The notes below the pieces were generated by a model that was given only the letters and a program-made list of their open reading frames with translations, searched no databases and had not been told where the DNA came from. Below are positions 1 through 7,134 of a DNA stretch of 20,231 nt, piece after piece. Origin of the DNA: Candidatus Anoxychlamydiales bacterium (GTDB lineage Bacteria; Chlamydiota; Chlamydiia; Chlamydiales; SM23-39); assembly GCA_011064865.1 (NCBI GenBank), contig JAAKFX010000018.1:1-20231 (forward strand), given 5' to 3'. Position numbers and translations under genes: made by a program. Within the stretch, counting starts at the first letter, position 1, and each line of letters starts with the position of its first letter.

Positions 1-444
1 TTTATATCCTACAATTCTATCTAATAATCTTCTGGCTTGCTGAGCATCAACTAGAGCTTGATCTATTTTTCTCGGATGTTTTAAAGCATTTAATACTTCG
101 CTTTGTGTTATAGAATTAAATGTGACCCTTTTTATCTTAGTGTTTTTTGGCAGTATTGATGCTATATGCCAAGCTATTGCTTCTCCTTCTCGATCAGGAT
201 CGGGACATAGATATACAATATCAGCTTTTTTAGCAGCATCTTTTAACTTTTTTATAACATCTTTTTTTGAAGGAAGATTTACATATGTTGGTTCAAAATT
301 ATTCTCTACGTCGATTCCAAACTCTTTTTCAGGAAGATCTCTTATATGCCCCACAGATGAACCAAAATTATATTTAGCTCCTAAAAATTTTTTTAATGTT
401 TTTATTTTTGCTGGGGATTCTACAATAATTAATGGTTTTGTCAT
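1..444 (-). CDS. topA: DNA topoisomerase I, N-terminal part (cut by the window edge)
   Basis: Type IA topoisomerase that relaxes negatively supercoiled DNA through a transient 5'-phosphotyrosine link. Only the first 148 codons are present, and the gene runs off the left edge. The N-terminus has the family opening IIVESPAK (residues 6-13), then SVGHIRDLP, and the TOPRIM acidic cluster DPDREGEAIAWH (82-93) with D82, D84 and E86 in place for Mg2+. A later stretch, QQARRLLDRIVGYK, is also typical. The active-site Tyr lies outside the window. The ATG at 444 is preceded by an AAGGA Shine-Dalgarno at 455-459 with 10 bases spacing. The gene is divergent from the membrane protein at 587, with 142 bases between them. 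The identification is secure. Confidence 0.96.
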   Translation of the reverse strand, partial: MTKPLIIVESPAKIKTLKKFLGAKYNFGSSVGHIRDLPEKEFGIDVENNFEPTYVNLPSKKDVIKKLKDAAKKADIVYLCPDPDREGEAIAWHIASILPKNTKIKRVTFNSITQSEVLNALKHPRKIDQALVDAQQARRLLDRIVGYK

Positions 445-586
445 CTACGCTTTTTCCTTATTCTATTAGCATCTAATGATTTTTTTAAATTCTAGTCAAT
501 ATATAACTTTTTTATAAAAAAGGATTAAAATGTAGATTAATTTCGATTTTTGTTAAAGTAAAAGTGTTAAATTTTGATGTTTATTT

Positions 587-1492
587 ATGATAACAGACGA
601 AGAATTATTAAGACTGAATAAAGAAGGATTCATTCCTGGCCCCAATGAAAATGAGAGAGATTTTTTAAAAAGAATCGATTTTAGTAAAACATTAATAAAA
701 AATCCTAAATCTTTTTTTGAAAATCATGAACAAAATCAGCCTTTTGATTTAGATAATAGAGTTTTGAAGCCTCGATGGAACTGGACAAGAGCTAAGCTTT
801 TAAATTTATTTGATGTATCTCCAACTACTCTCGCTCTATATTATAGCGATAAAGAGCTTCATTTTTTTCAAGCAGCAGCAACTTGGATAATAGAAGTTTC
901 AAAAAACTCTATTAAAATTCCAGTTTTGCAATTTAGAAAAAAACTTCGGCACAAACCATATCTTTTTATTTATACTTTAGATGAAATATTAGCGCATGAA
1001 GCTATTCATTCGATTAGAATTGCGTTCGATGAGCCTAAAACAGAAGAGATTTTTGCTTTCATGAGCGCAACGAGTTTTTTTAGAAAAATATTCGGTCCTA
1101 TTATTAGATCTGAAAAAGAAGTTTTTATATTTTTTGCTCTTATGGGAGGATATTTTGTTTTTCAAATATTTTTTATTTTATCTAGCCTTACTTTTTTATC
1201 TTACATAGCTACTTTTTTTGCATTTTTAACTTTAACTTATCTTAGCTTAGGGCTTATTAGACTTTTTCATATTCGAAGAAAATTAAAAAAAACTTTTAAA
1301 AAGCTTTTTAAAATTTTTGGCTGCAAGAAAAAAGCAAGAACTGTTTTGTTTCGCTTAACAGATGAAGAGATTTTTAAATTTTCTAGATTTAAAAAAAATG
1401 AAATTACAAAATATTTTAAAATATCAAAAGATGAATCTTTAAGATTGAGATTAATTCATTTAGCATATTTTGAAGATATAAATAAAATTTAA
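587..1492 (+). CDS. Conserved membrane protein with an HEAIH metal-site-like motif
   Basis: I cannot name a function with certainty. The 301-residue protein has a soluble N-terminal half (1-175), a hydrophobic hairpin of two likely membrane spans (about 178-203 and 205-226), and a very basic C-terminal tail (RRKLKKTFKKLFK onward). The soluble part contains HEAIH at 137-141, which fits the zincin HExxH pattern, followed 12 residues later by EE at 153-154 (TEEIFAF), where a third metal ligand could lie. This suggests, but does not prove, a membrane-anchored zinc peptidase-like domain. The N-terminal stretch GFIPGPNENERDFLKRI looks like a conserved chlamydial family; from memory, an uncharacterised gene (CT642) sits beside topA in Chlamydia. 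The ATG at 587 has no clear Shine-Dalgarno. The gene converges on rpoN with 33 bases between them. Confidence 0.7.
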   Translation: MITDEELLRLNKEGFIPGPNENERDFLKRIDFSKTLIKNPKSFFENHEQNQPFDLDNRVLKPRWNWTRAKLLNLFDVSPTTLALYYSDKELHFFQAAATWIIEVSKNSIKIPVLQFRKKLRHKPYLFIYTLDEILAHEAIHSIRIAFDEPKTEEIFAFMSATSFFRKIFGPIIRSEKEVFIFFALMGGYFVFQIFFILSSLTFLSYIATFFAFLTLTYLSLGLIRLFHIRRKLKKTFKKLFKIFGCKKKARTVLFRLTDEEIFKFSRFKKNEITKYFKISKDESLRLRLIHLAYFEDINKI

Positions 1493-1525
1493 AAGTAGTG
1501 TTTTTTTTCTTGAATCATAAATTTA

Positions 1526-2779
1526 TTAATCATATTTTTTTCGAAATCTCGAAGAGCTAATTTTTAACTTTTTTCTATATTTTGTGATCGTTCTTCTATG
1601 TAGAGGATATCCTTTTTCTCTCATTAAGACGCTAAGTTTTTGATCAGAGAGTGGTTGTTGTTTGTTTTCGAGATCTAAAATCTGTTTTAAGATGCTTTTA
1701 GCTTTTGAAAAATCTATATTTTTGTCATTTTTAGAAGCTGCAAAAAAACTTTTTATTGATAAAAGGCCAACGGGGCATTCAATATACTTATTAGCAATAG
1801 CTCTAGATATTGTTGATGGATGTACCTTTAAGTAACTTGCGACATCTTTAATAAAGAGGGGATTTAGTGAGGTTTTTTCAAGTAGAAAAGATTGTTGATT
1901 TTTAATGATAAAATAAGCAATATCGAACAAAAGCTTTCTTCTGGTTATGATGTTTTTCATCAAGATTTTAGCAGATATTATAAAGTGTTTTGAGCTTTTA
2001 GCATTATCAGATTCAATAATTTTAACATAATCTTTATTCATATTAAAATTAGTCAATTTTTCATCTATTTCAATGATCCAATTTTTAGCTGTTTTTTTGA
2101 TTATTATATCTGCAGATATATGATTTGAAATATTTTTTGAAAATGTAGTAGTTACATCAAAAATAGAGCTAGAAATTGTTTTCTCTATTGTTTTTTGAGT
2201 TTTTTTTCTACTCAAGTTTAATTTCTTAGCAATTTTATGAATTTTATTTTTTAAAATATCATCGAAATAGTTTTGAAAAATTTTATATTCTAAAGATTTT
2301 ACATCTTCTATTTGAGACAAAATTCTATCTTTTAGATTTTTTGCAGCGATTCCTTTGGGATCGAATGTTTTTACAATATTTAAAACTTTAAAAATTAATT
2401 GATTAGAAGTTTTGAGATTTTTTGCTAAAGAATCTAGATCAAGTGTAAAATATCCCTTTTCATCTAGATTGCCGATTATATTTTCTGCAATAACAATCTC
2501 TTTTTTAGTAGAAAAACTTTGTTTTGCTTGAACCATCAAATGTTCAAATAAAGATGGTTTATATACAGCGGAGAAAAATTCATTTTTTTTCTCTTCTGAT
2601 ATTTTAGTAGAACTGTTTTTATTATCTGCAATTTCTAAAATTGGGTTTTTTTCAATCTCCATTTCAACAAAATTTTTCAGTTCTTGATTTGTCATTTGTA
2701 GGATTAAAAAGGCTCTTTTCATGAAATAGGTCATATTGAGCGTTTGAAGTTGCTTTGTTTGAAAAGATTGAAATGCCAT
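1526..2779 (-). CDS. rpoN: RNA polymerase sigma-54 factor
   Basis: Alternative sigma factor that directs RNA polymerase to -24/-12 promoters and needs an AAA+ activator to open them. The 417-residue protein shows all three regions. The N-terminal activator-responsive region is rich in Gln, Leu and Met (residues 1-50, ending EIEKNPILEI). A short acidic/lysine linker leads to the core-binding domain (about 70-250). The C-terminal DNA-binding part has a helix-turn-helix with HPSTISRAIANKYI (320-333) and the RpoN box HRRTITKYRKKL (394-405), close to the consensus ARRTVAKYRE. At 417 residues it is somewhat shorter than the usual 430-500, mostly in the linker. The ATG at 2779 has only a weak ribosome site. 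No enhancer-binding partner is in the window, and I found no convincing -24/-12 promoter here. Confidence 0.95.
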   Translation of the reverse strand: MAFQSFQTKQLQTLNMTYFMKRAFLILQMTNQELKNFVEMEIEKNPILEIADNKNSSTKISEEKKNEFFSAVYKPSLFEHLMVQAKQSFSTKKEIVIAENIIGNLDEKGYFTLDLDSLAKNLKTSNQLIFKVLNIVKTFDPKGIAAKNLKDRILSQIEDVKSLEYKIFQNYFDDILKNKIHKIAKKLNLSRKKTQKTIEKTISSSIFDVTTTFSKNISNHISADIIIKKTAKNWIIEIDEKLTNFNMNKDYVKIIESDNAKSSKHFIISAKILMKNIITRRKLLFDIAYFIIKNQQSFLLEKTSLNPLFIKDVASYLKVHPSTISRAIANKYIECPVGLLSIKSFFAASKNDKNIDFSKAKSILKQILDLENKQQPLSDQKLSVLMREKGYPLHRRTITKYRKKLKISSSRFRKKYD

Positions 2780-2880
2780 GGTCTTGTCTTGCTTATCTAA
2801 TTTTTCAATAGCACATTTTTTTATTTATTTAATCTGGTTTTTTTTTAATAATTTTTTGTAGTTAACTATAAGTGGTTTGT

Positions 2881-3789
2881 ATGAGATTTTTTTTCAGCTT
2901 TGTACTAGGTATTGAGTTTTTTTTATCTACATTTGTTTTTGCAAATGAAAAAGATGTTAAAATTTATGATTGTTTTCCCTTTTTCAATGAGCTAGAGCTT
3001 TTAGAGGTTAGATTAAATGAGCTCTATGATGTAGTTGATCATTTTGTTATAGTTGAAAATCCACTTACTCAAAGCGGTAATGAAAAAAAACTTTATTTTG
3101 AAGAGAACAAACAAAGATTTGCAAAATTTTTAGATAAGATAATACATATTGTTGGTCCTAAAAGAGAAAAACCGTTGAGTGATTGGCATAGAGAAAATGC
3201 TCAAAGAAATGATATAATGCTCGGGCTAAAAGATGCAAAAGATGAAGATATTGTGATAATTTCTGATCTAGATGAGATAGTAAGAGAAGAAAAAATATCT
3301 GAGATAAAAGATTTAATAAAGGGTAATAAAGATCCTCTCAGACTTAATTTAAAAATGTATCGTTATTTCTTAAATAGAAGAGATATGAATATCGATATTT
3401 GGGCTCTTGGCTATGCAGCATCTTATAAGACTATAAAAGAATACTCACCACAACATCTTCGCTGTGATTACTCTTATACTCATTATTTAGATAATGCTGG
3501 GTGGCATTTTACAGATATGGGCTGGATTTCAAGATTTGCTTATAAAATTAATTCATGTGCGCATCAAGAAAGAAATATTCCAAGATGGAAAAAAGCATAT
3601 AAAGTTATGAGATGGGCTAGAAGATGCAAACTTGTAAAAATCGATGAAACGTATCCAAAATTTATTACTCGAAATTTAAAATATTTTAAAAATAGAAATT
3701 TTATTGATGATAATCTTCCGCCTAATTGGAATATGAGAGTTTTTAATAAAAGGCAAAAAAATTTAGAAAGGACAGAGAAAACTTTATGA
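2881..3789 (+). CDS. GT17-like glycosyltransferase with an N-terminal signal sequence
   Basis: Resembles glycosyltransferase family 17, whose eukaryotic members (MGAT3) add a bisecting GlcNAc to N-glycans; bacterial members are poorly characterised. Visible family marks are KIYDCFPFFNELELLEVRL near the N-terminus, VENPLTQSG, WHRENAQRNDIMLGL and the acidic SDLDEI motif (about 128-133 from this start), the likely nucleotide-sugar/metal site. A hydrophobic segment of about 18 residues ending TFVFA then NEKD looks like a cleavable signal peptide or a signal anchor, which is odd for a bacterial glycosyltransferase. I prefer the ATG at 2881; an in-frame GTG at 2872 would add three residues. It is the first gene of a three-gene run and overlaps the next by ATGA, so the products probably act on the same glycan. 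The acceptor and donor sugars cannot be read from sequence. Confidence 0.85.
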   Translation: MRFFFSFVLGIEFFLSTFVFANEKDVKIYDCFPFFNELELLEVRLNELYDVVDHFVIVENPLTQSGNEKKLYFEENKQRFAKFLDKIIHIVGPKREKPLSDWHRENAQRNDIMLGLKDAKDEDIVIISDLDEIVREEKISEIKDLIKGNKDPLRLNLKMYRYFLNRRDMNIDIWALGYAASYKTIKEYSPQHLRCDYSYTHYLDNAGWHFTDMGWISRFAYKINSCAHQERNIPRWKKAYKVMRWARRCKLVKIDETYPKFITRNLKYFKNRNFIDDNLPPNWNMRVFNKRQKNLERTEKTL

Positions 3790-4736
3790 AAAAAGCATTA
3801 GTTTATCCATCTAAAGGCTTAGGAGATGGGCTTTTATTTTTAGTACTTTCAAACAATTTAAGTAAAAATGGCTATGAGGTCGATACTTATCATCCATTTT
3901 TATATAACTTAGATAATTGGTTTAAATATACAAAAATACGTCCTTATCCAAAAAATGATAACTTTGATTTTTTAAAAGATTATCAATTAATAATCATAAA
4001 TTCTGATTATGATCCTTTAAATAAAAAACTTGTAAAAGTTGCAAAAGAGAAATATAAAGATATAACGTTTGAGATTCATCCATCTGCTTGCAAAGGCAAA
4101 AATCCTCCAATTGGGGATTTGAAATTTGATTTTAAAAAGACTGTGAAAGAAAATTTAATAGTTTTTTTAGAAAATGAGTTAAACCTCACATCTGTACTCT
4201 CTTCAAATGATATTACGGTTCCCTCTAATTTATCATATAGAAAATATCCTAAAAGAGTGGTTATTCATCCATCGAGCAATGATCTAGAAAAAAATTGGCC
4301 AAAAGAAAAATTTTTAAAACTTTTTAAAAAATTAAAAAAAGAAGGTTTTGATCCCTATTTTATTTTAATGTCTTTTGAAAGACAAAATTTTTTAAATTTT
4401 TCAAATGATCAAATATTTACTTTTAATAATTTACATGAAATTGCAAGCTTTATCTATGAATCTGGTTTTATGATAGGAAATGATTCTGGTATTGCTCATC
4501 TAGCATCAAATTTAAAAATCCCAACTTTGACTATTTTTTCAACTAAAAGAAAACATATATTTTGGAGGCCGAGTTTTTATTTCGATAGATCTGTAATCTC
4601 TCTGCCTTTGCTCAATATTAAAGGGTTTAGGCTTAGAGAACAATATTGGAAAAATACCATTTCATCTAAAAGAGTTTTGAAAAATTTTTCTAAATTAATA
4701 AAAGATTTTGAAAATTATGAAAGCAGCAAATTTTAG
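3786..4736 (+). CDS. GT9-type (heptosyltransferase-like) glycosyltransferase, copy 1
   Basis: A GT-B fold protein of 316 residues resembling the ADP-heptose:LPS heptosyltransferase family (GT9). Evidence is the N-terminal Gly-rich loop GLGDGL, the central HPSSNDLEKNWPKEKF (start of the C-terminal nucleotide-sugar domain), and the family signature MIGNDSGIAHLASNLKIP followed by TLTIF. It is shorter than WaaF/WaaC (about 350). The start ATG overlaps the stop of the GT17-type gene (ATGA), with a weak AAGGA 13 bases upstream. The next gene is a paralogue that starts inside its 3' end. Together with the GT17 homologue it probably builds part of a surface glycan or lipooligosaccharide. I cannot assign the sugar; calling it a true heptosyltransferase would overstate the evidence. 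Confidence 0.85.
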   Translation: MKKALVYPSKGLGDGLLFLVLSNNLSKNGYEVDTYHPFLYNLDNWFKYTKIRPYPKNDNFDFLKDYQLIIINSDYDPLNKKLVKVAKEKYKDITFEIHPSACKGKNPPIGDLKFDFKKTVKENLIVFLENELNLTSVLSSNDITVPSNLSYRKYPKRVVIHPSSNDLEKNWPKEKFLKLFKKLKKEGFDPYFILMSFERQNFLNFSNDQIFTFNNLHEIASFIYESGFMIGNDSGIAHLASNLKIPTLTIFSTKRKHIFWRPSFYFDRSVISLPLLNIKGFRLREQYWKNTISSKRVLKNFSKLIKDFENYESSKF

Positions 4737-5652
4737 TAGTCCCGGTCTTGGCGATGGTCTTATTGCTATAGCTTTATCTCACAATCTATATCTGAATGAT
4801 ATTCAAATTGATACTTTTCACAGTAGTTTATCGCAAATGCAAAGCTATTTTCCCCATCTTTTAATCAAAAATTATCCCCAAATCGATGAAATACCCAAAA
4901 TTTTAGATAGTTTTGATCAGATATTTATCTCCTATAATGAAAATAGTCCTTTTATTATGAAACTAATTCTTGATGGAAAAAATTTTTATCCAAAGAAGAT
5001 ATTTGTTTTAAATCCTTGTCCTTCTAAAAAATTAGGAGGCCAACCCTATTTTGAAGATGCTTTTTTTAAACCAAATCTCTCTATGGTCGATAATATCGAT
5101 CTATTTTGTAACAACGTATTAAAGCTTAAAAAAACATCTAAGAAAATAGATCTGACAATTCCCACAAATTTAATATTTCAAAAATTTAAAAAAAGAATAA
5201 TTTTCCATCCATCTGGCGCTAAAAAAAGTAAAAATTGGCAAATTCAAAAATATATAAAACTCGCAAAATATTTAATTGATAAAGGATTTGAGCCTGTATT
5301 TGTTGTAAGCGAAAATGAGACAAATGAATTTGTAGATATTGAAAAGCAAAATTTAGATCTAAAAAGTTTTGATAATTTAAATGATTTAGCAGCCTTTATC
5401 TACGAATCTTCTTTTATGATAGGCAACGATTCTGGAATAGGTCATCTATCGTCTTTTTTAGGTCTCGATACTATTTCAATATTTAGAAATCATAGATCAG
5501 CTTCTCTTTGGAGACCTTCTTGGTCTCAAAATAAGACAGTATTTCCAAATAGATTTATTCCAAATATCTCGTTTTATAGATTAAGAGATAAACATTGGAA
5601 AATATTTATCTCTACTAGACAAATTTTAAAATATTTTGATGAAATGATTTAA
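4717..5652 (+). CDS. GT9-type glycosyltransferase, copy 2 (tandem paralogue)
   Basis: Tandem paralogue of the preceding gene. The two share GLGDGL near the N-terminus, HPSGAKKSKNWQ, FIYESSFMIGNDSGIGHL and the closing RLRDKHWKIFISTRQILKYF. I chose the ATG at 4717 because it aligns with the start of copy 1; a TTG at 4708 would add three residues. With this start the gene overlaps copy 1 by 20 bases, so the two are translationally linked. The product is 311 residues. The copies have clearly diverged outside the motifs, so different acceptor or donor use is plausible. The last bases of this gene recur as a direct repeat at 6360-6398, meaning its 3' end was involved in a rearrangement. The family call is sound; the substrate is unknown. 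Confidence 0.85.
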   Translation: MKAANFSSPGLGDGLIAIALSHNLYLNDIQIDTFHSSLSQMQSYFPHLLIKNYPQIDEIPKILDSFDQIFISYNENSPFIMKLILDGKNFYPKKIFVLNPCPSKKLGGQPYFEDAFFKPNLSMVDNIDLFCNNVLKLKKTSKKIDLTIPTNLIFQKFKKRIIFHPSGAKKSKNWQIQKYIKLAKYLIDKGFEPVFVVSENETNEFVDIEKQNLDLKSFDNLNDLAAFIYESSFMIGNDSGIGHLSSFLGLDTISIFRNHRSASLWRPSWSQNKTVFPNRFIPNISFYRLRDKHWKIFISTRQILKYFDEMI

Positions 5653-5654
5653 AA
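5605..5654 (+). repeat. Direct repeat, left copy (3' end of GT9 copy 2)
   Basis: Bases 5616-5654 are identical to 6360-6398 (39 bases). Similarity extends leftward to 5605/6347 with one small change (C here, TAA in the right copy). The left copy encodes the last residues and stop codon of the second GT9 gene. The two copies bracket the regulator remnant. Confidence 0.92.
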
Positions 5655-5834
5655 AAAATATTTGTAGTTCTTACAGGAATAATTGAAAAATGGGGATCAG
5701 GAACGTTGAATATTATAGATTGGAGTAAAAAAAATGGCAATCCTATTCCGAAGTGGAATGAGAAGATGCAAACTGTTAGTATAATTTTTAGACCTGTTAG
5801 AATTAAATCTTCTCAACAAAATAGGCCTGAGTCA

Positions 5835-6040
5835 AGGCCAGAGTCGATAAAAGAAAAAATAACACGATTATTATTTGAAAAGCCTTTATCGAAATCAGAA
5901 ATAGCAAAAAATTTAGGTTATAATAAAATATCGGGAGCTCTAAAAAGGACTCTCAAGGATATGCTTAAAGACGAAATAATTGCATATACAAATTTAGATA
6001 AGCTAAATAGTAGACTACAAAAATATAAACTCTTAGATAA
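5835..6040 (+). repeat. Internal tandem duplication, copy 1 (winged-helix module)
   Basis: This 206-base unit aligns without any gap to 6116-6321 (constant offset 281), at roughly three-quarters identity by eye. It encodes RPESIKEKI, the winged helix and the NSRLQKYKLLD tail. Confidence 0.85.
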
Positions 6041-6115
6041 TGGATTATCCGAAATTGCCACTCTATTCAAGATAAAAAAAGATCTGAGTTTAGGCCCGAG
6101 TCAAGGCCTGAGTGG

Positions 6116-6321
6116 AGGCCCGAGTCGATAAAGGAGAAAATAATAAAATTATTATCTCAAAAGCCTTTGTCCAAATCGGAAATAGCTAAAAAATTACAGC
6201 ACAAAAGTATATCGGGAGCTTTAAAAAAGACTCTAAAAGATATGCTTGATAATCAAATTATTACTTATTCTATTGAAGAAAAACCGAATTCTCGCAATCA
6301 AAAATATAAATTATTAGATAA
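6116..6321 (+). repeat. Internal tandem duplication, copy 2 (winged-helix module)
   Basis: Second copy of the 206-base unit. The offset of 281 is one base short of a multiple of three, so copy 2 lies in a different frame from copy 1. Since the copies themselves have no gaps, the missing base must lie in the stretch between them (6041-6115), which contains an A7 run. Confidence 0.85.
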
Positions 6322-6346
6322 CAAAAAGAGGTAAACAGTTTCAATG

Positions 6347-6398
6347 TTTATCTCTATAATAGACAAATTTTAAAATATTTTGATGAAATGATTTAAAA
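6347..6398 (+). repeat. Direct repeat, right copy
   Basis: Partner of 5605-5654, with 39 identical bases at 6360-6398. It is a non-coding copy of the end of the GT9 gene. Its right end supplies the stop codon and last Phe codon of the convergent minus-strand gene. Upstream similarity seems to fade rather than stop sharply (both copies have a TAAACA about 15 bases further left), which would fit a decayed third GT9 gene end. Confidence 0.88.
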
Positions 6399-6956
6399 TC
6401 CAAATCCTACAGAAAGTGATGGACTAGGTGTAAAAGAAGAATATTTGGATTCATAGGTCTGTAGAAAATGAACTTTTAATTGAATAAATTTTTTATCAAA
6501 TTGTCTACCTAGGATTAAATCTGGAGATACAAAAAAAGGCATAGGCAAACTGCTTGAAAGACCGAGTCCATAATAAGTGGAGGTATTATTTTTAGAATTA
6601 AAATATCCCAAATAACTCGCACTAGTAATTGCTATTGGTATTCCAATATTGAATGACATAATTGGATCTATAGACATATTAGCATCAAATCCATGAAATC
6701 CATTCCTATATCTATATCCAATACCTGCTTCTGGTAAAACTAGATTTTCTGGTGGTAAAAATAACAGAGCTTGACCATTCAAATAAAAAAAACTATTTTT
6801 ATCTTTTTCAACTTTTTCATCTATTTGAGGTATTTCTTTATTTACTTTTCTAAAAGTAGGTCTTGTCTGGGGTTTTGTATCAATATCAGCAGCAAAAAGC
6901 AGAGAGCCACTAAACATAAATAGAGCAATAGAGCTTATTATTTTTTTAATATTCAC
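6393..6956 (-). CDS. Secreted, probably outer-membrane, small barrel-like protein
   Basis: I do not recognise the family. The 187-residue product starts with a clear signal peptide (basic NIKK, hydrophobic IISSIALFMFSGSLLF, then AADI). A polar linker of about 30 residues follows, then a series of alternating aromatic/hydrophobic stretches such as GIGYRYRNGFHGFDANM, STYYGLGLSSSLPM and SLSVGFGF at the very end. A terminal Phe after a beta-strand-like stretch is the usual mark of proteins inserted by the BamA machinery, so a small outer-membrane barrel is my inference. The start is GTG at 6956 with GAGAT a few bases upstream. Its stop codon lies within the right direct repeat. An 11-bp inverted repeat lies about 50 bases upstream. 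It is followed by the plus-strand remnant and preceded by uvrD, which reads in the same direction toward it. Confidence 0.75.
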   Translation of the reverse strand: MNIKKIISSIALFMFSGSLLFAADIDTKPQTRPTFRKVNKEIPQIDEKVEKDKNSFFYLNGQALLFLPPENLVLPEAGIGYRYRNGFHGFDANMSIDPIMSFNIGIPIAITSASYLGYFNSKNNTSTYYGLGLSSSLPMPFFVSPDLILGRQFDKKFIQLKVHFLQTYESKYSSFTPSPSLSVGFGF

Positions 6957-7005
6957 AAATATATCTCATTGTTTTTTTAATAAAGACAATTATCTTAATA
7001 AATAT

Positions 7006-7029
7006 ATTTAATAATTTCAATTATTAAAT
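7006..7029. promoter_or_regulatory. 11-bp perfect inverted repeat upstream of the secreted protein gene
   Basis: ATTTAATAATT and AATTATTAAAT separated by TC. It lies about 50 bases upstream of the GTG at 6956, inside a very AT-rich stretch (about 6981-7080) that also holds the palindrome TTAATATATTAA (7033-7044). It could be an operator or a cruciform-forming site. Chance in AT-rich DNA is a real alternative. Confidence 0.35.
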
Positions 7030-7134
7030 TAGTTAATATATTAATTATATATTTATTTGTAATAAAATGAATAATTTTAATTACAGGTGTAAAAGCGTGT
7101 TGTTCAATTGTTTAAGTAAAAAATTACACTAGAT

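Larger units (their letters stand above)
5655..6334 (+). pseudogene. Remnant of an AlbA/Schlafen-type putative DNA-binding regulator, with N-terminus lost and a frameshift
   Basis: Matches the C-terminal end of the large AlbA_2/HATPase_c_4 regulator family (often annotated as ATP-binding or RecG-like transcriptional regulators). The reading frame enters as TGIIEKWGSGTLNIIDW (from about 5673), runs through IIFRPVRI, RPESRPES and a winged-helix module (PLSKSEIAKNLGYNKISGAL, ending NSRLQKYKLLDNG), and stops at 6131. In the frame starting at 6092, RPESRPEWRPES and a second winged-helix module (PLSKSEIAKKL, ISGALKKTLKDML, PNSRNQKYKLL) continue to a stop at 6332-6334. One extra A in the A7 run at 6074-6080 would join the two. 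The AlbA and ATPase-like domains, normally several hundred residues, are absent, and the homology begins almost at the edge of the left direct repeat. The first module could still be made from the TTG at 5706, but I read the locus as decayed. Confidence 0.8.

Noticed and set aside
122..469. Plus-strand open frame of 115 codons
   Set aside because: It is the antisense shadow of topA, whose TOPRIM motifs are unmistakable on the minus strand.
2780..3200. Sigma-54 promoter (GG at -24, GC at -12)
   Set aside because: The only TGGCA-type matches (for example near 3183) are inside coding sequence with wrong spacing to a TGC.
5706..6131. A complete small regulator gene of 141 codons
   Set aside because: The start is TTG in the middle of a family motif (WGSGTLNII), homology extends upstream of it, and the domains that define the family are missing, so a remnant is more likely.
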